A stretch of 64,000 bases of DNA from Bauldia sp963759235 (GTDB lineage: Bacteria; Pseudomonadota; Alphaproteobacteria; Rhizobiales; Kaistiaceae), in NCBI GenBank assembly GCA_963759235.1, contig CAVWYO010000005.1, forward strand, positions 1 to 64,000. Direction: 5' to 3'. Made by a program: the position numbers and the translations under genes. Shown piece by piece: positions 1 to 8,685 of the stretch (positions are counted from its first letter, which is position 1; each line of letters opens with the position of its first letter). The notes under the pieces are model-generated. The model was not told the DNA's origin. It ran no database searches and saw only the letters and a program-made list of their open reading frames with translations.

Positions 1-330
1 ATCGCCAGTTCTTTGTCCGGATCGTCCTCGCTGTCGGACAGGAACACGGTCAGCTCCCGGCGCCAGCACTCCAACTCGACGGCACAGATAATGTCGCTGA
101 AATAGGGGTTGGAGATTGCCGAGATCACCAGGCCAACCGTTCCCGGTCGAGGCCAGCTTCAGCGATCGGGCCAAACTGTACGTATCACCCACCGCGGCGA
201 TGACATCCTTGACCCGCTGGACCTTCTCCGGCGAGACGTAGCGGGTCTTATTCAGGACGTGCGACACCGTCGAGACCGAAACGCCAGCCTTTCTCGCAAC
301 TTCGGCAATCGTACTGACGGGCGTGCTCAC
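1..330 (-). pseudogene. LacI-family transcriptional regulator, N-terminal part, frameshifted and cut by window edge
   Basis: The minus strand from a GTG at 330 reads MSTPVSTIAEVARKAGVSVS and continues into STVSHVLNKTRYVS, the classic LacI/GalR helix-turn-helix. The reading frame is lost near position 138. The next frame resumes with VGLVISAISNPYFSDII, the normal start of the effector-binding domain, so one base has been gained (or two lost). The remainder runs off the left edge. The hinge is also short compared with the usual family spacing. Without the frame change this would be a sugar-responsive repressor; its target is unknown. It is either a real pseudogene or a sequencing indel, and four more genes to the right show the same kind of defect. 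Confidence 0.75.
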
Positions 331-752
331 GGGCAGGCCGAGCGGTCACCCCACGGCGCAGCTATCCGCATGGCCGCATTTCCTCCGCATTCAGTCTTTT
401 GGCCGGAAAGCTGTTCGGCTTGGAAAGATTACCGCCATCGATACGATTGCGCAAGCATTTTCCAGGGGTCCGAGGCGGCCTATCCATCAAGTTCTGTTGA
501 TGAAACGCGCCGCGGCCAAGTGTCCGCTCATGGCGCTACCGGGAGGTGGTGATGGCTACCGGGCATATCCGATTTCGGCCGCTCATCGGACTTTCGGGAG
601 AAGGCTCCGAACTTGGCGTTCTGACCCGAGGCGGACGTTCGCGGCGGCGCGCGTTGGCGGTGTTTGCCGAGCCGGCGAAGCCGAGATATGGGTTGTTTCA
701 AGGAATTCGACGATGAGTTGCGCATCGCTGCCCGGCGCCAAGAGAACCGGCA
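331..752. other. intergenic stretch, no gene supported
   Basis: This is the gap between the start of the LacI-type gene and the DUF1194 gene. Open frames exist on both strands, but none has a recognisable domain, a good ribosome-binding site or alphaproteobacterial-looking protein composition. They are arginine-rich G+C artefacts. It probably holds the outward promoters of the two flanking genes. Confidence 0.5.
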
Positions 753-1614
753 ATGGAGCCGAACATCCTCGAGGCTCTCAGGACGATCGGCGCGGAAAGC
801 GTGCGAGCGCGCGGCCTCGCCAACCCAAAGGGCGGCAACCTCTCGGGCTTCGCCGGGGCAAGGAGGCGCATCGCAGCCGCGTGTTGCTTTCTTGCTGCCG
901 CCATGCTCGGGCTCATGGGCTTGCCGGCGGGCGCGGCCGACCTTCCGGTGGACCTCGAACTCGTCCTCGCCGTCGATGCTTCGCCTTCGATCGGCATTGC
1001 GGAATTCTTCATTCAGCGGCGCGGCTATGTCGCCGCCTTCCGCGATCCGCGGCTGATCGATGCAATTCGCGCCGGACACTACGGTCGGATCGCCGTCACT
1101 TTGTCGAGTGGGCGGGCCCGGCCAGCCAGCGCGTGGTCGTCCCGTGGATGCTCATTGACGGCGCTGAAAGCACCGCCGGCTTCGCCTCGTTGCTCGAAAC
1201 GGCACGGAGCTACCAGCGGCTGGGCACGTCGATCTCCGGCGCCCTTGCCTATGCCTACTACTCCTTCGGCGACAACGGTTTTGCCGGTGAGCGCCGTACG
1301 ATCGACATTTCCGGCAACAGGGCCGAATTCGGTCGGCCCCCCGATCGTTCCCATCCGCGACGCGATCGTCGCGCGCGGGGTCACCATCAACGGCTTGCCG
1401 CTCGTGCTTACTCCGGGCCAGGCCTCGCTCGACAACTACTACCGGCACTGCGTGATCGGGGGACTTGGCGCCTTCGTCGTCACCGTCCTGCGGCCCGGAG
1501 GCCTTCGAGGCGGCGATCCATGCCAAACTCATCCGGGAGGTCGCCGCCCGGTGGACCGAGGAGGCGGCGCCGGTGCTCCGTGTCAGCGACGCCGGCGGCC
1601 GCTGTGACGGCTAG
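753..1614 (+). pseudogene. DUF1194 (von Willebrand factor A-like) secreted protein, three frameshifts
   Basis: A hydrophobic signal-like segment (AAMLGLMGLPAGAAD) precedes DLELVLAVDASPSIG, which holds a D-x-S-x-S metal-site motif and is followed by the DUF1194 pattern. The frame changes near 1097 (one base short: YGRIAVT must join FVEWAGP), near 1318 (one extra base: DISGN joins GPNSVGPPIV) and near 1497 (LRP joins EAFEAAIHAKL). The protein then ends at a TAG at 1612-1614 at about the normal family length of roughly 270-280 residues. Family members are exported proteins of unknown function. All three breaks are single-base indels in otherwise well-conserved sequence, so decay is very recent or the breaks are sequence errors. 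Confidence 0.8.
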
Positions 1615-2013
1615 GCGGCTGGCTTCATCCCAATGATCCCCGGTTCCGCCAGGGTGCGAGTTGCGGGAACCGGTCGGTAGCGGACCGGTTTTCTTGTTGG
1701 CGGTTCGCCGAGCCATGCCGGCCCCGAATGAAAGGGATCGATTTGCCCTATTTTAGGACAAGCCCAGGAGGTCTGCCAATGGCACCTTCCTGCCTTGCCG
1801 GCGCGCTCCAACGGCGTCAGAATTCCCGCGAAACCGGACGCTCCTCGGGGACGTCGCGACGGGGATTGTTGATCCTCTGCGGACATGCCACTCCCGTGCT
1901 CGTCCCGTTGCTACTGGCGAGCTTGGGATAACACGCGCATGTCGTCGCGCTTTGCTCTACAGCGCAATGGAGACATAGAGTTCGCCAAGACGAGGAACTG
2001 CGAGGCATCGCAT
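1615..2013. other. intergenic stretch, no gene supported
   Basis: About 400 bases between the DUF1194 remnant and the acetyltransferase remnant. Short open frames (for example 1728-1931) lack family resemblance and ribosome-binding sites. I see no hairpin with a T-tract. Confidence 0.45.
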
Positions 2014-2815
2014 ATGTTCACCGACGACGAATTCTTTGGTGCTCCTGATAGGATTGCTCTTTCCAGACGCAGCGCCAACCTCTGGTCGCTGCTTCGCGAC
2101 AATCCTCGCTATGCATATTATGGCCGTCTGGTTGGATTGAGCGATCCGGCTGAGGATGCGGCCGATATCCTGTACGCGATGGCGAAATTACAGGGCGCGG
2201 CCGTTTCTTATTTCTATCCCGCCAATGCCGCCGCCAGCCTGTTCGCTCAACTTGAAGAGAAGGGACTTGCCACCGATCGGCATGAGCACTTCTGGGGCGG
2301 GAAATCGGCCTTGACGGCCAGTCGCGGGGCCTCTCGATGCCTTCGCGCTCCCACCTGATCTCACAACGTGCATCATCGACGGGGACACGCCGCGTGAACT
2401 GGTCGGCGAAGTCGCCGAGAGCTGTCAGTCATGCGACGTGATGCCAGTCCCGGGTTCAGTCATGAGAGGACTGGAACGTAAGGGCATTTGTCTGGTCGCG
2501 AGCGATCAAAACGGCCGTCCGGCGGCGACCGCTTCGTCCTACATGATCCATCATCCGTCCAGCCCTCGCGCAAAGGATGCTTTCTGGGGGATGCTGGCCA
2601 CCCGGGAAGACAGGCGTGGCCAAAGGATCGCTTTGTTTCTGGGAGCGCAAGCGATTATTCACATGTGGGAACAACACGGCGCCCGCGGTTTTATGACCGG
2701 CGTCAGGGCGGACAATACACCGTCGCAGGCTCTCTGCAATAAACTCGGCGTCGTGCAACCGATTGGATGTACGCCTCGTGCATGGATAAGGAACTGTTTG
2801 GCGGATCGTCGGTGA
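2014..2815 (+). pseudogene. GNAT-family N-acetyltransferase, frameshifted
   Basis: From the ATG at 2014 the protein reads MFTDDEFFGAPDRIALSRRS and stays coherent to about 2300 (EHFWGG). It continues in the next frame with PLDAFALPPDLTTCIIDGDT and ends with GMLATREDRRGQRIALFLGA, the GNAT motif A region (R-x-x-G-x-x-I/G acetyl-CoA pyrophosphate loop), then NTPSQALCNKLG, the usual motif B. The uninterrupted product would be about 265 residues. Substrate unknown. An earlier in-frame start at 1939 is possible. There is one frame change, like its neighbours. Confidence 0.7.
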
Positions 2816-3198
2816 CCAAATAGGCCTGCCCCGTTTAGCAGTTGCTCATGTCTGCGAGCGTCCACAGTTTTCAGTGCGAGTCCGGAAGGTGATGTCCGGT
2901 TGTGGCGCTTTTCCGAAGAAAAATCTCGTCCGACAGACGTCCGCAGATCAACCCAATGCCGAGGCTCGTCGACCACGGGACGGCGCGTTCAATGTCGCTG
3001 TCCAGAAAGGCCGCGGCGCAGGATAAAGGTTTCCTCTTCCGTGCCAGGCGTTTCGAGGCGCGCGGCTGGCACGCAGGCCCGCACGGGCCGGGCGCAGCCG
3101 TTGTCGAGACGGTTAAGCGGGCGCAGCACTTGCGCGTTGCGAGAACGCAACCGGGGCCGCATTATGGTGAGCGCACATCACAACGAGCGAGGGGCACC
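2816..3198. other. intergenic stretch, no gene supported
   Basis: About 380 bases between the acetyltransferase remnant and the DUF202 gene. Frames on both strands are open in places but carry no recognisable domain. Confidence 0.45.
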
Positions 3199-3602
3199 AT
3201 GATCGATCGTTTCAGCGACCACGCTGCCAACGACCGGACCTTTCTCGCCTGGGTGCGCACCGGCATCGCCGTGATCGCCTTCGGGTTCGTCGTCGAGAAG
3301 TTCAATCTGTTCGTCTTGGTGATGGCGGGCTCGGCGTCGGCCGAAGCAGGGATCGACTGAGACTGGACAGACTGTTCGGACCCTCCGGCCGGTACCACGG
3401 CCTGGGCTTCATCGTCGTCGGCCTGGCGCTCATCGTCGTCCAGACGGTGCACTACATCCGCACCGCGCGGATGCTCGTCGTCCCGGACACCCAGACTCTG
3501 GCCGGCACACGCGACCAGGTAATCCTGTCCGTGGTCCTCGTCCTGGTTTTCGCCGGCTTCAGCGCTTTGTTGGTTTTCACCTCACGATCGGGCAGACGCT
3601 CC
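3199..3602 (+). pseudogene. DUF202 (YidH-like) inner-membrane protein, frameshifted
   Basis: The ATG at 3199 gives MIDRFSDHAANDRTFLAWVR, the hallmark start of DUF202/YidH proteins (N-x-R-T-x-L-A-W-x-R-T), followed by a first membrane segment. A stop is reached at 3360, but the next frame continues with YHGLGFIVVGLALIVVQTVH and later VILSVVLVLVFAGFSALLVF, membrane segments two and three of the family. One indel near 3345 explains the break. The end is placed where the last hydrophobic segment finishes; the open frame runs on to 3767 in unlikely sequence. Function of the family is unknown. Confidence 0.7.
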
Positions 3603-3639
3603 TCGGCCGTGACAGCGCATTCTTCATCGCAATGGAACT

Positions 3640-4577
3640 CACGCCGGCCTAACTTGTCGCTGCCAATGAGGCGCCGAAATTGTTCCAGCCCGCCGAGCGA
3701 AGCAACCATGCCGCCGGTCGATACGCTGATTACCACGAACCATCGCCGACGACGTCGCGCGGGCTGAGCGGCTTGCCAGCGGCGAACGGCCAACATGAAC
3801 ATCAGCAGGTGGCGCGCTTCCTCGGCCCGCTGGGCCAGTTCAACATCTCCATCCCGGACCGCAGGGACACCGCCAGCCGCATCACGAGGCAAGCGACGAG
3901 TCCGCCGGCCGTTCCGAGCCCGATCATCGTCACGTACTGGTTGTCGAGGATGGCGATCCTGTCGTGAGGCCCGCACGGCCGAAGAAATGCGAGCAGGCTG
4001 GTCGTCAGCACCCCAAGCAGGACCGAGGCGACGGCGAGGCGCACCCCGTCATAGGGATGGCGAAGAGCAGCACGCCGCTCAGCGCGCTCGCCACCACGAT
4101 CCAGGACCCGCCAGGGTCAGCAAGTCGTCGCTCACGCAGGTGAATTTCAGTCTGCCGGATGTCCCCTCGGTGTAGAGCATCCATGCGACGGTGCCCTGTT
4201 CGGCGGCGATATTCGAAGGAAGCGTGGTTACGGGCGTTCCACCGAAGGTGCTGGTCGGGGTCGATCCGGATATCGCCGGTCCCGCGTAGCGAAATATCAT
4301 CGCCCGCATCGAAATCATCCTTGTCAAAGGAAGGATTGCCGGCGTCGACGTAAAAGCCGGTAAGCCCTCCACATGCAAAGTCGGCGGGCGCGCAAGCCCG
4401 GCCGCCCCGGTTTCTCCGGCAAGGCAAACCAAGGCAACACCAGGGCCTGCAGAATTTCGCATGACGCCCCCCAAGGCCATACCCTGATATCGCCGGCTCG
4501 GGGAGCAGGTTATTATTGCCGCACCAGCCTGCGCAATCGACGTGCCGCCGCTTTTTGCGGTGAATTACCGACCGCAA
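3640..4577 (-). pseudogene. unrecognised multi-membrane protein, broken into at least five frame segments
   Basis: On the minus strand a single protein can be followed only by changing frame several times. It begins with an acidic stretch (GFYVDAGNPSFDKDDFDAGD, near 4360-4310) and a GTPVTTLPSNIAAEQGTVAW stretch (near 4230). Four hydrophobic segments follow: WIVVASALSGVLLFAIP (near 4090-4050), RLAVASVLLGVLTTSLLAFL (near 4040), VTMIGLGTAGGLVACLVM (near 3930) and FVVISVSTGGMVASLGGL (near 3740). Frame changes fall near 4375, 4250, 4095, 4050 and 3805. I do not recognise the family. It is convergent with the DUF202 gene. The boundaries are approximate. Confidence 0.5.
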
Positions 4578-4649
4578 CGACGGCGTTGCCCATCACCGGC
4601 GGCCGAGCTGTCGTCTCCCGTCGGCGATCGGATGGGGTGTTTCATGCGT

Positions 4650-5951
4650 TCACTGCGTGGAAAGGAGGATGCGTGATCGCGGCATCCCGCGGCGCTCGCG
4701 CTGACCGTCACAGGTCCTTTTCGGCGAGCTCGCGAACCCGTCGGGAACCGAGCGGGATAGCCCCAAGGCCACCGACCCGTAGCCGACCGCCTCCCAGCCG
4801 AAGCGGTCGCGGATCGCGTCGACGGCGCGGTCGGCGATCCAGCGCGCCGCGCCTTTTCGGGCGCCGGGGCGGCGCCCCTCATCGGCAAGTCCGAGCGGCA
4901 GCTCCGCTGACGAGCGAGTGTCCTCGAGGTTCGACACCGATATCGCCAGGAGCGAGATGGTCGTCTCGTCGGGGTGATCTCTAAGGATACCGCGCACCAG
5001 GTCCTCGGCGATCTCGGCAAGGATTGCGGTCGCCGAAATCGGCGCGGGCAGGGTCAACGAGCGCGTGACGGCGCGGAGATCGGCGAAGCGCACCCGCACC
5101 GTCACGGTCCGGCCAAGCCGGGATTTTGCCCTGAGGCGGCTGCCGATCCGGTCGGCGAGGTGACGGAGCGTCGGCCGGAAGACCGGCTCCGCCGCCGGCT
5201 TTTTGCCGAGCGCCGACTGCGCTCCGGCCGACTGCGCCCGCCGATGCGTCCTGATCTCGCGCGGATCGCAATTCCACGCCAGCGCGCCGAGCTTGCCGGC
5301 CGCCGCCCGGCCAAGCAGGCCTTCCAGCGACCGCGGCGAGGTCTTGGCCAGCTGGCCGATGGTGCGCACACCCATCTCGGCGAGCCGCGCCCTGGTGGCC
5401 GGGCCGACGCCCCACATCAGGTCGACGGAGAGGTCGTGGAGGAAATCGAGCTCGGTCAGCGGATCGACAACCAAGAGCCCGTCGGGCTTGGCCACCTGCG
5501 AGGCGATTTTGGCCAGGTGCTTGGTGCGGGCCACGCCGATCGAGATGGGCAGTCCGAGCTCGGCCCGCACCCGGCGCCGAATCGCCCTGGCAATCTCGAC
5601 CGGCGGGCCGAAGAGGCGTTCCGTCCCGGCAACGTCGGCAAAGGCCTCGTCGACCGGGATCCGCTCGACGAGGGGCGTGAAGTCGCCGACCACCTCGATG
5701 GCGGCGTCGCCGAGGCGCTGGTAGTCCTTGAAATGGCCGCCGACGAAGATGAGCTGCGGACAGAGCTCGCGCGCCCTTCGTCCCGGCATGCCGCCACGGA
5801 CGCCGAAGGCCTTGGCCTCGTAGGAGGCGGCGAGCACGACCCCGCCGCCGACGGCGATGGGCTTGCCGCGGAGCGAGGGGTCGAACAGCTGCTCGACCGA
5901 GGCATAGAAGGCGTCGAGGTCCGCGTGGAGGATGGTGGCCATCGTTTCCAT
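4650..5951 (-). CDS. dinB: DNA polymerase IV (Y-family translesion polymerase), C-terminal tail frameshifted
   Basis: Error-prone lesion-bypass polymerase of the SOS response. Palm motifs are clear: ILHADLDAFYASVEQ at the N-terminus (metal-binding Asp) and RIPVDEAFADV near residue 100 (catalytic Asp-Glu), followed by the thumb helix-hairpin-helix (LMWGVGPATRARLAEMGV) and a little-finger domain. Translation may start at 5951 or at the second Met, 5942. The last correct residues are SVPDGF. Restoring one base at about 4730 would give the usual RELAEKDL ending with a stop at 4708, so the native gene probably ends there and the last 27 or so residues are out of frame. An SOS box lies 33-42 bases upstream. 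Confidence 0.93.
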   Translation of the reverse strand: METMATILHADLDAFYASVEQLFDPSLRGKPIAVGGGVVLAASYEAKAFGVRGGMPGRRARELCPQLIFVGGHFKDYQRLGDAAIEVVGDFTPLVERIPVDEAFADVAGTERLFGPPVEIARAIRRRVRAELGLPISIGVARTKHLAKIASQVAKPDGLLVVDPLTELDFLHDLSVDLMWGVGPATRARLAEMGVRTIGQLAKTSPRSLEGLLGRAAAGKLGALAWNCDPREIRTHRRAQSAGAQSALGKKPAAEPVFRPTLRHLADRIGSRLRAKSRLGRTVTVRVRFADLRAVTRSLTLPAPISATAILAEIAEDLVRGILRDHPDETTISLLAISVSNLEDTRSSAELPLGLADEGRRPGARKGAARWIADRAVDAIRDRFGWEAVGYGSVALGLSRSVPDGFASSPKRTCDGQRERRGMPRSRILLSTQ

Positions 5952-5983
5952 TCCGACCGTCCACCCGTTGCGTTCCAGACTGA

Positions 5984-5998
5984 GAACATAAAGAGAAC
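5984..5998 (-). promoter_or_regulatory. LexA (SOS) box of dinB
   Basis: Read on the minus strand the sequence is GTTCTCTTTATGTTC, an exact GTTC-N7-GTTC, the LexA operator established for alphaproteobacteria. It lies just upstream of dinB and is the expected repression site released on DNA damage. Confidence 0.88.
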
Positions 5999-6125
5999 AT
6001 TCCTATCCGTTGTCAAGCGCGAGAGGCGGGGGATCGTATCCGCGGAGCAAGGCGCGCTCTGTGGTCAGTTCACGTTAACTGCCGCTGGCACCGCCGTGAC
6101 AGATTCGCGATAATCTCAACAGGCC

Positions 6126-6821
6126 TTAGGCCGTGGCAAGCCGCGCTGCGGCCAGCGCCGGAGACGCCGGCGAGTTAGCGGGACGCATTCCGCGAACTGT
6201 TCGATGGAGCTGTCGATCTTCTTGGCCCAAGGCTTCAAGAATGTCCCACCGTTGCTCGTGAAGCAAGGACACCAAAGGTTTCCCGGCTAACCCACGACGA
6301 TCAGCGGCGGCGCGGCTAACACCGATCGCGCGTCGCCGATGAGCGTCGGTGATCCGATTGCGAACCGGAGACTCGTCACGGTCGCAGATCGACGCAATCA
6401 CCATCAAATCCGACGGCTGCCCAAAGCAACATTTATATACCTGGTCGGTGAACCGGAACTGCAGATTGGTCGGCACGGCCGGCATCTGCGTGCCTTCATA
6501 TTGATGATGGTCGATGACAAGGAATTGCGTGTCAGGGTGCCCTTCCGCCTTTCGGCGTATCCGTTCGATGCTGTCCTCCGGCGCCCGGTAGTTAAGCATC
6601 AGGTCAACAAAGATGGCTGTGTCCACACGGTCTAGTGATAGATCCTGGAATCGTCGTTCCCAAAAGCGATAGCCGGGAGTCACTGCAGGGTCGACGAGCA
6701 CCTCGCAAGATGCGGCGCCGGCGTCCTGAGCGTTTCGACATGATTGTTCAGCGGCCAGATAGCCATCACCATCGGCGTGTCCGACGATGAGCACTCTTCG
6801 CCCACCAATGTGCTCGTTCAT
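6126..6821 (-). CDS. DHH-type phosphoesterase-like protein
   Basis: A 231-residue protein with the order of motifs of the DHH superfamily (RecJ / NrnA / GdpP catalytic core): VGHADGDG at residues 14-20 (motif I metal ligands D17 and D19), FVDLMLN near 71-77 (motif II Asp) and VIDHHQYE at 102-109 (the DHH motif). These enzymes cleave phosphodiester bonds in short RNA, ssDNA or cyclic dinucleotides using Mn2+. The protein is short, and I cannot see a clear DHHA1 substrate domain. The start at 6821 is supported by GGAGGG seven bases upstream. It follows the neighbouring gene by only 17 bases, so the two form one operon. Base composition is visibly less G+C-rich than the surroundings. The substrate is unknown. 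Confidence 0.75.
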   Translation of the reverse strand: MNEHIGGRRVLIVGHADGDGYLAAEQSCRNAQDAGAASCEVLVDPAVTPGYRFWERRFQDLSLDRVDTAIFVDLMLNYRAPEDSIERIRRKAEGHPDTQFLVIDHHQYEGTQMPAVPTNLQFRFTDQVYKCCFGQPSDLMVIASICDRDESPVRNRITDAHRRRAIGVSRAAADRRGLAGKPLVSLLHEQRWDILEALGQEDRQLHRTVRGMRPANSPASPALAAARLATA

Positions 6822-6838
6822 CTTTCGTCCCTCCATTG

Positions 6839-7636
6839 TCAGATTTCCACCTCTTCCCAGAGCCGGCGCGGGACAGCGAAAGTAATCCGAGCCCGCGCCG
6901 CAGAATCGTCTCCCCCAAGCACTTCCAAGCGCCGTTCGACGGTGGCGCTCCAAAATTGTTCAAAGCGGCGCCCGCGGCCTTCCGGCCATTCAATGTCTGC
7001 GAGATGAGCTTTATCCGTTGCGTTGTGTACGCGCCGTTTCGCCCGCAACGGTCGCGTTCGAACATGCAGCGCCAAAATAGGTGCTCGCCGGGTAGCCGGA
7101 AGAAAATCAAAAGGACCGACACCTAGCACTTCAGCGTCCACATTCGGCCCGATCCGATTTGTGATGCGGATATAGCAGCGTTCGAATTTGTCCGAGGGAT
7201 TGAACGGTGCTCGAACACTCCAGTCCTCATGCTCGCCGATCGCCTTGCAAAACGCGACGAACGCTTCTGGATCATCAATTCCAGGCAGCAGAACCGCGAT
7301 AGCTTCTTCCTGTCCAACCGCTGGAGCGACACGTTTAACCACCTCCGTAGCGATCTTCCGCGCATTTGCTTGGTCGCCTTTATCGGGCACGACCTCCCAT
7401 GCGACATCATAGGCAACCGGTTCGCTGGCAATTAGACGCGCAAAAATGCATGCGACCGGACGGCGGCGTTGCCAGTCTCGATAGACATCCAGCGCAATCT
7501 CCGGGTGATCGGCCAAGGTCTCGTTTGCGCGAAGGATGGCCCCCGATCGCAAGAACTGTTCGTATCTGATTCGAACCGCCGTTCCATCTCCGAGGTCAAC
7601 GCCGCGGAGATTTCTCGACAAGTCTTGGCCGGCCAT
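6839..7636 (-). CDS. hypothetical protein, operon partner of the DHH phosphoesterase
   Basis: A 265-residue soluble protein starting MAGQDLSRNLRGVDLGDGTA. I do not recognise the family. It is mixed alpha/beta in composition, with no signal peptide, no membrane segment and no obvious catalytic motif. The C-terminal third is rich in Arg and Trp (IEWPEGRGRRFEQFWSA), which could mean nucleic-acid or nucleotide binding, but this is only a guess. The start is uncertain: 7636 is chosen from protein character, but its ribosome-binding site is weak and the frame stays open to 7735. It is co-transcribed with the downstream DHH protein, and the pair has lower G+C than its neighbours, which suggests horizontal acquisition. 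Confidence 0.6.
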   Translation of the reverse strand: MAGQDLSRNLRGVDLGDGTAVRIRYEQFLRSGAILRANETLADHPEIALDVYRDWQRRRPVACIFARLIASEPVAYDVAWEVVPDKGDQANARKIATEVVKRVAPAVGQEEAIAVLLPGIDDPEAFVAFCKAIGEHEDWSVRAPFNPSDKFERCYIRITNRIGPNVDAEVLGVGPFDFLPATRRAPILALHVRTRPLRAKRRVHNATDKAHLADIEWPEGRGRRFEQFWSATVERRLEVLGGDDSAARARITFAVPRRLWEEVEI

Positions 7637-7925
7637 GTTGGTGCCAATCCGTCTAGACACGCCCGGGTTGATTGTCGTCCTCAACCACCCGTCAAGGCAA
7701 GGCCGTGATGTCCGAGTCGATCTTGAGTGTCCCAATTAGCGTGGCACCAAACGGTCGGGTCGGCTCTCTTTGCCGTGAAGCCTTGAGACTTAACCCGAAG
7801 TGCGCCCTCGACGAAAAAATCTCCTCGGCGATGTCGATTGGCGCGTCCGGCGGACGACTAACGATACGGGTTGAACGTTTGCCGCCCGCCGTCGTTTAAT
7901 GGCCGTCAGCCAGATGAGGGAATTT

Positions 7926-8630
7926 ATGCCAGACAGCCTCACCCCCGCAGCCGAGCTTGCCCGCCTGAGCCCGGTCCGCTTTCCCAACGAGAGCGCCGAA
8001 TACCGCGCCGCGCGCACGGCGCTCCTGGCGGAAGAGATCGAGTTGCGACGCCACCTGGAGCGGGTCGCCGCGCAACGGCGGGCCTTGCCGCCGGGTGGTG
8101 AAGTGATCGGCGACTATCGTTTCGAGGGCGAAAGCGGTCCTATGAGCTTCGCCGATTTGTTCGGCGACAAACAGACGCTCGCCGTCTACAGCTACATGTT
8201 CGGGCCGCAGCGGGCTCGCCCGTGCCCCATGTGCACCAACCTGCTCGGCGCCCTCGAAGGCAACGCCGCCGACATCGAGCAACGCCTTGCGCTGGCCGTC
8301 GTCGCCCGCTCGCCGATCGAGCGGCTGGTCCAATGGAAAGAGGAGCGGGGCTGGAAGAATCTGCGCCTCTTCAGCGACGTCAACGGCAACTATTCCCGCG
8401 ATTATTTTGGGGTGCTGGCGGACGGCTCGGATATTCCGTGCTTCAACGTCTTCACCCGTCGCGACGGAACCATCCGCCACTTCTGGGGCGGCGAAATGAC
8501 CGGAGATTCGGCCGACCCGGGTCAGGACCCCCGCGGCGCCCCCGACTTCGCGCCGCTGTGGACGGTGTTGGACACCACGCCGGAGGGGCGGGCCGCCGAC
8601 TGGTATCCGAGGCTGGACTACGGCGCCTGA
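7926..8630 (+). CDS. DUF899 family thioredoxin-like protein
   Basis: A 234-residue protein with the DUF899 layout: an N-terminal helical part (TALLAEEIELRRHLERVAAQ), the family segment DYRFEGESGPMSFADLFGDK, then LAVYSYMFGPQRARPCPMCT, whose C-P-M-C pair sits where thioredoxin-fold proteins carry their active-site Cys-x-x-Cys. It ends with YPRLDYG. Biochemical role is not established; the fold suggests redox activity. The start at 7926 is preferred because GAGGGA lies six bases upstream; ATGs at 7899 and 7914 are in frame but lack such a site. Confidence 0.82.
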   Translation: MPDSLTPAAELARLSPVRFPNESAEYRAARTALLAEEIELRRHLERVAAQRRALPPGGEVIGDYRFEGESGPMSFADLFGDKQTLAVYSYMFGPQRARPCPMCTNLLGALEGNAADIEQRLALAVVARSPIERLVQWKEERGWKNLRLFSDVNGNYSRDYFGVLADGSDIPCFNVFTRRDGTIRHFWGGEMTGDSADPGQDPRGAPDFAPLWTVLDTTPEGRAADWYPRLDYGA

Positions 8631-8685
8631 TCGGGCCGTATTGAGGCTATCCGCTCGGTCAGAGCGGCACCGATGGAGACCGCCG

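Noticed and set aside
4974..6113. Long open frame opposite dinB
   Set aside because: It is antisense to a gene with full polymerase motifs; composition is Arg/Gly/Ala-rich and typical of a G+C-driven shadow.
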